Positions 59,901-64,000 of a stretch of 64,000 nucleotides of DNA are shown here, piece after piece. The stretch comes from Photobacterium alginatilyticum (lineage in GTDB: Bacteria; Pseudomonadota; Gammaproteobacteria; Enterobacterales; Vibrionaceae): NCBI RefSeq assembly GCF_009910675.1, contig NZ_RSEJ01000012.1, forward strand, positions 1 through 64,000. The letters run 5' to 3'. Made by a program: the position numbers and the translations under genes. Numbering within the stretch: position 1 is the stretch's first letter; each line of letters begins with the position of its first letter. The notes beneath the pieces are model-generated. The model saw only the letters and a program-made list of their open reading frames with translations, searched no databases and was not told where the DNA came from.

Positions 59901-60020
59901 TCAATCGTATTCGGGATCTTTACCTCGACCCTGCTGGTGCTGTTTATGATCCCGGCGGCCTACGCCATTCTTGCCGATTTCAATCTGGTGCGAAAGCACG
60001 AGGAACTTGTGCCGGCCTAG
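56898..60020 (+). CDS. RND family efflux transporter permease
   Basis: A 1040-residue proton-driven pump subunit with 12 predicted helices. Helix 1 follows MIRYFSRHPTAANLLML. Porter loops are about 40-335 and 560-870. The helix-4 proton relay GIMMDDAIVIAESI holds the two aspartates, as in AcrB D407-D408. It appears to belong to a group distinct from AcrB with a short N-terminal loop (FPEFSPPYIIASVVYPGASP). Substrate unknown. It is followed by a strong terminator. Confidence 0.95.
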   Translation: MIRYFSRHPTAANLLMLALLIFGLVSLPQIKRETFPEFSPPYIIASVVYPGASPQEVEESICMRMEDAVDGLANIEETRCEAVEGSASLVLKLTSSDVVSRMLVDVQTQINAINDFPTQIESPIVRELDWNEPVVDVAISADTSWPHLKAYAEQLKRKLKLDYGVSLVEVAGFSDHQLRVELKEAPLRQLGLSVGDIADRLSRQNLKLPSGNIELAEKNLLIRFDEQKITPDTLASTVIGADSDGALLRLGDIATITDRFELDEQKVLFDGQPSALLKISKNKADDALRIKERVVQFVEDENQIAPTGVTLNLTNDISSVLWDRLTMMVKNGWQGVVLVFATMWLFFTFRYSFWVAAGLPVAFLGSLFLMAGLGLSINIMSLVALLMAIGIMMDDAIVIAESIAAHLERGLTIPDAVSEGVKKVFPGVLSSYLTTVCIFGSLLFLEGEMGAVLKVVPMVLILVLTISLVEAFLILPNHLSHSLQKQQARGRHERPPLAFKARFLKRFETFRHNQLVTAVDAVVRWRYLFLGSVIAMLLISFSLLAGGALKFVGFPELDGDIAEARVILPPGASLAQTELVVDEIITAAEKLNREWSDEREGGQKLVEHITAQYNFNADADENGPHVATVRLDMLGAESRNSLIDEFIAAWREEVGVIAAPVSMVFKQPMVGPGGRAVEIRMQHDDLEMLKGASIELQQFLNEFDGVSGVLDDMRMGKQEVLVKLRPGAESFGIDGQMIASQLRAAYFGQTADEIQIGPENIEVEVRFDKQEAANLQTLASFPVILGDGSQIPLASIAVLEYQRNFVRIQRINGVRTLSVFADLDSSKISSTEITRQFRNRLMPELQQAYPGLRFDFEGEAKDTAQTGQSMGIGFMLGIFGVFVILSYQFRSYLEPFVVLLAIPLALIGVFWGHWLLGFALSMPSIMGFVSLAGVVVNDSILLVQYIRHHVDDGDSVHDAVVKASRERFRAVFLTSLTTAAGLLPLLLETSLQAQVIQPLVISIVFGIFTSTLLVLFMIPAAYAILADFNLVRKHEELVPA

Positions 60021-60041
60021 ACCGGTATTGCCATCGCACTC

Positions 60042-60073
60042 ACAAACGGGACCTGTTGGTCCCGTTTTTTTAT
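60042..60073 (+). terminator. Rho-independent terminator of the RND operon
   Basis: AAACGGGACC and GGTCCCGTTT pair over TGTT and run into TTTT, 24 bases past the pump stop. Confidence 0.93.
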
Positions 60074-60194
60074 TGTCTGCTGTCTGGTCTGGCTTTCACA
60101 CTGGCGTGCTTTGTCATTGAGCCTCCTTGAAAACGTCACGGCATTGTCATCTCGCTTTTTTAGTCTGGCGATAAATTAATCAGTAAAGGACTCA

Positions 60195-60707
60195 ATGATG
60201 GCCGTTCTCGCACCGATACAGCGTTTTGATAACGCCTTTTCTACTCTTTGCCTGTGTCATCGGTTTAATTATCAGGTGGCAGCTATGAGCCGGGCGGTTT
60301 CTCGTTCGGGAGACGGCCCGCTGTATGCCGTTTTCGGCATGACGGTATGGCTGGCCGACGAACAGCAAGGCAGTCAGGTGCTCGTTCTCGGTTTGCTGGT
60401 ATTTCTGATCGAGCTGCCGGTTTATTGGTTGCTTAAAAACGCATTCAAGCGCAGTCGGCCCAGTCACCTGCCGAGCTTTATCAAACCCTCCGATAAATAC
60501 AGTTTGCCCTCCGGACACACGGCTGCCGCGTTCATCATGGCCTCGCTTATCTCGGCGTTTTATCCGGCAGTGGCATGGCTCGTGTGGCCATGGGCGGCAC
60601 TTGTCGGTTTGTCCCGGGTACTGCTCGGGGTGCATTTTATCAGTGATATTGTGGCGGGCGCATTGCTCGGACTGATCTGCTTCGATTTCGTTCAGGGGGC
60701 ATTATGA
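60195..60707 (+). CDS. PAP2 family membrane phosphatase
   Basis: A 170-residue membrane protein with about five helices. The three PAP2 catalytic parts are KNAFKRSRP (K81, R88), PSGH (105-108) and SRVLLGVHFISD (R141, H147, D151). It likely dephosphorylates a lipid phosphate such as undecaprenyl diphosphate or phosphatidate on the periplasmic face. ATG 60195 has AAAGGA. It overlaps the glycosyltransferase gene by four bases (ATGA), so the pair could act on one lipid or glycolipid. Confidence 0.92.
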   Translation: MMAVLAPIQRFDNAFSTLCLCHRFNYQVAAMSRAVSRSGDGPLYAVFGMTVWLADEQQGSQVLVLGLLVFLIELPVYWLLKNAFKRSRPSHLPSFIKPSDKYSLPSGHTAAAFIMASLISAFYPAVAWLVWPWAALVGLSRVLLGVHFISDIVAGALLGLICFDFVQGAL

Positions 60708-61816
60708 AGATTCTTTACGGCGTACAGGGTACCGGCAATGGTCATATTTCACGGGCCCGGGAAATGGCACGGGCCTTTAGCCAGCTAGATGTCGAGGTGG
60801 ACTACCTGTTCTCCGGCAGGCCGCCGGAGCACTACTTTGATATGGCCTGTTTCGGGAACTATCAGACTCGTCGCGGTCTGACCTTCGTGACTGAAAATGG
60901 CCAGCTCAACCAATGGAAAACCGTGACGCAAAATCACCCGGCCAAGTTCCTGCAGGATGTAAAGGTCTTGGATTTGAGCCGGTATGATGTCGTACTGAAT
61001 GATTTTGAGCCGGTGACAGCATGGGCGGCTAAGCGGCAAAAGGTACATAGCATCGGGATCAGCCACCAAAGCGCTTTCCTGCACCCGGTTCCCAAGAAGG
61101 GTGAAGGATGGAGCGATCGCCTGATCACCCGCAATTTTGCCCCGACCTCACAGCAGCTAGGGCTGCACTGGCACCACTTCGGACATATGATCCTGCCGCC
61201 CATAGTGCCGCCAACCCATAGTAGCCAGATCCGCAATGACGGCAGTGTATTGGTCTATTTGCCCTTTGAAGAGCTGGGCAAGGTATTGGCATTGTTATCG
61301 CGTTTCTCCCAGCAGCACTTTTATTGCTATCACCCTGCCGCCACCGACGATCAGGAGCTGGAAAATATCAGTATCAGGGCATTGAGCCGGGAAAGCTTTC
61401 ATTACCGTTTGCAACGCTGCGCCGGGGTAATTGCCAATGGCGGTTTCGAGCTGCCGTCTGAAGCCATCGGGTTGGGAAAAAAATTATTGCTAAAGCCATT
61501 ACAGGGGCAGTACGAACAGCAGAGCAACGTGGCAACGCTGGAGCAAATGGGACTGGCGATGTCGATGGTCCATCTTGACCCTGCTGCTGTTCGTCTGTGG
61601 CTGGACACAGACGCGGCCGGGAAGGTCAAAATTCCCGATGTTGCCCAGGCGATCGCACGCTGGGTGATTGCCGGTGATTGGTATAACTGTGATGAATTAT
61701 GGCGGCGGCTCTGGCAGCAGGTTGAGTTTCCTGATTTGGTGCATGATTTAATGGTCGAGTTTGACTCATCTCAGGAAGTCGAGAAGGGTATATTTTCAAT
61801 CACTGGGACTTATTGA
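60704..61816 (+). CDS. MJ1255/VC2487 family glycosyltransferase
   Basis: A 370-residue GT-B type enzyme like MurG and UDP-glucuronosyltransferases, named after V. cholerae VC2487. Start MKILYGVQGTGNGHISRARE gives the glycine-rich acceptor loop. ANGGFELPSEAIGLGKKLLLKPL is the nucleotide-sugar site in two runs, followed by GQYEQQSNVATLEQMG. The acceptor is unknown; its coupling to a PAP2 phosphatase suggests a lipid-linked sugar. It is upstream of leuO, as in Vibrio. Confidence 0.88.
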   Translation: MKILYGVQGTGNGHISRAREMARAFSQLDVEVDYLFSGRPPEHYFDMACFGNYQTRRGLTFVTENGQLNQWKTVTQNHPAKFLQDVKVLDLSRYDVVLNDFEPVTAWAAKRQKVHSIGISHQSAFLHPVPKKGEGWSDRLITRNFAPTSQQLGLHWHHFGHMILPPIVPPTHSSQIRNDGSVLVYLPFEELGKVLALLSRFSQQHFYCYHPAATDDQELENISIRALSRESFHYRLQRCAGVIANGGFELPSEAIGLGKKLLLKPLQGQYEQQSNVATLEQMGLAMSMVHLDPAAVRLWLDTDAAGKVKIPDVAQAIARWVIAGDWYNCDELWRRLWQQVEFPDLVHDLMVEFDSSQEVEKGIFSITGTY

Positions 61817-61870
61817 TAAGTCGTAAAGTGGCTTTTTTAGTTGAATGGATGCGGTGATTAATTGCTCAAT

Positions 61871-61902
61871 AAGGCGTCATTTTTTGCTTATAATTACGCC
61901 TT
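61871..61902 (+). repeat. Hairpin at the start of the leuO upstream region
   Basis: AAGGCGT (61871-61877) and ACGCCTT (61896-61902) pair over an 18-nt AT-rich loop, 55 bases beyond the glycosyltransferase stop. It may terminate that gene weakly. The following 260 bases to leuO are very AT-rich, as expected for an H-NS/LeuO-responsive promoter, with a second short stem (GAGCA/TGCTC, 62086-62102, then TTTT). Confidence 0.45.
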
Positions 61903-62162
61903 TATTTAATTTATAGAGATTTTATAACTTTTTATATCTGGCTTAAGGTGTTGATTTTGTTTGGTTTGTATTCTGAATTTTAGTGTTTGCTTATAAGTCT
62001 TTACATTTGCTGAGTTTCGCCTATTGGTTTCGTCAATCTATTTGAATAATACTGGCCGCATCCCGAAAAGGGGGGACAGTGGTAGGAGCAGAGGAGATGC
62101 TCTTTTATTCAGCGGTGGCATAACGGATTTTGCCCCAAATTTAATTCAAGTAGAGGCAAAAT

Positions 62163-63119
62163 ATGACGCGAAAAACTTCATCTATTCATCCGACTGATAG
62201 CTATAGAATGGAGTCAAATCTAAGAAGTGTTGACCTTAACCTTCTGACTGTATTTGATGCGGTGATGCAAGAGCAAAACATTACCCGTGCTGCCCATAAT
62301 CTGGGTATGTCGCAGCCTGCGGTAAGTAACGCTGTGGCGCGTCTGAAAGTGATGTTCAATGATGAGTTGTTTATCCGTCATGGCCGTGGGATCCAGCCAA
62401 CCCAACGTGCGAAGCAGTTGTTTGGTCCGGTGCGTCAGGCGCTCCAGTTGGTAAAAAATGAACTGCCGTCTTCTATCTTTTCACCAGAGACGTCAAACCG
62501 TACTTTCAAGCTGGCGATTTGCAGCCCGTCGGACATGCGCTTTGCCCCGCGTATTTTAACTAACGTGGCCGAGCAGGCACCTAACCTGCGTATGCAGCTA
62601 GAAGCCGAACTGGATGCTGAACTTGCCCAGAAGATGCGCTATCAGGAAGTTGACTTTGTGATTGACTATGTACGCTTTGACGAGCCGGGTTTTTGCAGCA
62701 CCGAGCTGTTCAGTGACGAACTGGTTGTGATTGCGGCCGGTAACCACCCGCGTATTGGCGATACGATCACCGAGGCTGAGTTTGCGGCAGAGAAACACGC
62801 GGTGCTGAAGTCGATTCCGGGCGTCAAGCTGTTCGCGGATCATATTTATAACCAGCACAATTCGTACCATGAAGCCTACCAGGGCGCGAGCCTGAGCAAC
62901 ATTATGTATGTGGCTGGCCAGTCTGATTTGATTGCGGTTATGCCGCGTTGGCTGGCGGAGTCGGCTGCCCAGTCGCAGCAGCTGAAAATTCTGCCGCTAC
63001 CGTTTGAATCGGCGAAAATCTGCGGTTACCTGAGCTGGCATGAATCGTCTCAGAAAGACAAAGGTCATATCTGGATGCGAGATCAACTGCTGAACGTCTG
63101 TGGTGACAGCTCGTACTAA
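62163..63119 (+). CDS. leuO: LysR-family transcriptional regulator LeuO
   Basis: A 318-residue regulator. The N-terminal winged HTH (about 22-80) has VDLNLLTVFDAVMQEQNITRAA and MSQPAVSNAVARLKVMFNDELF, nearly identical to E. coli LeuO. The C-terminal ligand domain is at about 105-305, with the end YLSWHESSQKDKGHIWMRDQL. LeuO antagonises H-NS and in V. cholerae acts in bile/acid response, biofilm and porin control. Start ATG 62163 has AGAGG upstream. It is linked to the leucine locus as in enterics, though separated here by the RND and sugar genes. Confidence 0.95.
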   Translation: MTRKTSSIHPTDSYRMESNLRSVDLNLLTVFDAVMQEQNITRAAHNLGMSQPAVSNAVARLKVMFNDELFIRHGRGIQPTQRAKQLFGPVRQALQLVKNELPSSIFSPETSNRTFKLAICSPSDMRFAPRILTNVAEQAPNLRMQLEAELDAELAQKMRYQEVDFVIDYVRFDEPGFCSTELFSDELVVIAAGNHPRIGDTITEAEFAAEKHAVLKSIPGVKLFADHIYNQHNSYHEAYQGASLSNIMYVAGQSDLIAVMPRWLAESAAQSQQLKILPLPFESAKICGYLSWHESSQKDKGHIWMRDQLLNVCGDSSY

Positions 63120-63138
63120 CCACAATTAACCACTGTTT

Positions 63139-63165
63139 AAGAAGCCAGCGCCTGCTGGCTTCTTG
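63139..63165 (+). terminator. Hairpin terminator of leuO
   Basis: AAGAAGCCAGC (63139-63149) and GCTGGCTTCTT (63154-63164) form an 11-bp stem with a 4-nt loop, 19 bases past leuO. The U-tract is short and part of the stem. Confidence 0.8.
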
Positions 63166-63389
63166 TGATCGCCGGGCCCCGCCTCCTGCCCGGCGACCAT
63201 AATTTCTTACATTTTGTATTATTTCTTTTAATAACTCGTATCAGGCCTGTACCGACAGGGATAGGGACTGGGATCGCCACGACATAAAAAATAAAATATA
63301 CCGCTTTAGAGTTGCCTTTTCTGGTGCCGACTGTAGACTTCGCTATCTCTAATAGGCTTACAGGTGTAAGCCAGAATGGCAGAGTAGTT

Positions 63390-64000
63390 ATGGCTGAACG
63401 TGATTTTCATATCGTAAATCGAATTCGTGCCCAGATTGCCCGTTTGGGTGATCGGGTGGCATTGCGTCATCAGGTCGGGGACCAGTGGCAGGATATAAGT
63501 TGGACGGAGTTTGGTGAGCAGATCCACCAACTTGCCCTGGCAATGCTTAGCCAGGGGCTGAATGTCCAGGACAAGGTCGGTATTTTCTCCAACAACATGC
63601 CGCGCTGGACCATTGCAGATTTTGCTGCCCTCTATAACCGTTGCGTCACCGTGCCTATCTACCCGACCAGCACGCCGCAGCAGGCTGCCTATATCATCAA
63701 TAATGCCGATGTTCGTATTCTGTTTGTCGGCGAGCAGGCCCAGCATGATGCAGCGTTAGAAATAATCGCAGAATGCCCGCAGCTAGAGCGTATCGTCGTA
63801 ATGTCTGATGCTGTCGAGCTGGCCGATCATCCTTTAGTTTGTCGCTACCATGACTTTGCTGGCCAGGCTGCTAGCGAAGCCTCTGCTGAGAGCGAAACTG
63901 AATTGGCACAGCGCCTCGAACAGGCGGCAATGGACGACCTGCTGACCCTGATCTATACCTCGGGTACCACAGGGACGCCGAAAGGGGTCATGCTGGATTA
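63390..64000 (+). CDS. Long-chain acyl-CoA synthetase (AMP-binding), 5' part only
   Basis: The first 203 codons of an ANL-family adenylating enzyme; the frame is open to the window's right edge. It begins MAERDFHIVNRIRAQIARLG. Family parts are FSNNMPRWTIADFAALYNRCVTVPIYPTSTPQQ, shown in pieces, and the ATP loop LIYTSGTTGTPKGVML at 186-201. Resemblance is greatest to FadD15-type long-chain fatty acid ligases, and V. cholerae has such a gene beside leuO. ATG 63390 has only a weak site (AGAGTAG). Confidence 0.9.
   Translation, partial: MAERDFHIVNRIRAQIARLGDRVALRHQVGDQWQDISWTEFGEQIHQLALAMLSQGLNVQDKVGIFSNNMPRWTIADFAALYNRCVTVPIYPTSTPQQAAYIINNADVRILFVGEQAQHDAALEIIAECPQLERIVVMSDAVELADHPLVCRYHDFAGQAASEASAESETELAQRLEQAAMDDLLTLIYTSGTTGTPKGVMLD

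Overview
This 64 kb window reads as ordinary, densely coding chromosome of a gamma-proteobacterium of the family Vibrionaceae. The evidence is a set of near full-length family members that I recognise (YtfJ/YtfK, TamAB, Mpl, ArgR, IspB, ObgE, SurA, LptD, RapA, LeuO, the MJ1255/VC2487 glycosyltransferase family and a ZrgA-type zinc locus) in blocks that match Vibrio gene order as I remember it. Base composition is moderate and even. I see no transposase, integrase, phage module, CRISPR array or toxin-antitoxin pair. The genus cannot be fixed from the sequence alone.

Layout. The window opens in the tail of an rRNA operon (5S rRNA, tRNA-Asp, terminator). A TIGR03899-type gene follows, then a leftward zinc locus: a small Cys/His protein, histidine-rich ZrgA, ABC ATPase, FtsX-like permease and a DUF3299 protein. 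A good Zur-box-like palindrome lies at its head. Next is the ytfJ/ytfK-msrA-tamA-tamB-ytfP-rhodanese-ppa-fbp-mpl block, much as in enterobacteria, ending with ubiX. From 17.6 to 21.8 kb lies a leftward TAXI-type TRAP transporter operon (binding protein, fused permease, UspA). argR and mdh are divergent. Then come ispB, rplU-rpmA, an EamA transporter, obgE, the split threonine exporter yjjP-yjjB and folA. The leftward run apaH, apaG, rsmA, pdxA, surA, lptD covers nucleotide stress, rRNA methylation, vitamin B6 and outer-membrane biogenesis. djlA, a 2-hydroxyacid dehydrogenase, rluA, rapA and a PIN-PhoH gene follow.

The right third holds a thiamine ABC operon (thiBPQ) under a TPP riboswitch, a DUF547 protein and the leucine operon leuABCD. 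The leucine operon has a complete leader-peptide attenuator that is easy to read: leuL with five leucine codons, an antiterminator arm and a terminator. A TetR-RND efflux operon has two matching palindromic operators, followed by PAP2 phosphatase plus glycosyltransferase, leuO, and the start of an acyl-CoA synthetase that runs off the window.

No clearly new multi-gene system is visible. The most interesting items are small and non-coding or structural. They are an extended hairpin directly before rplU, a perfect 14-bp hairpin at the likely 5' end of mdh mRNA, an uncatalogued 28-residue membrane peptide whose stop codon sits in a 13-bp hairpin, a 13-residue x6 metal-binding repeat in ZrgA, an LptD with rearranged cysteines, and a G/C hairpin between zrgA and its ATPase gene.
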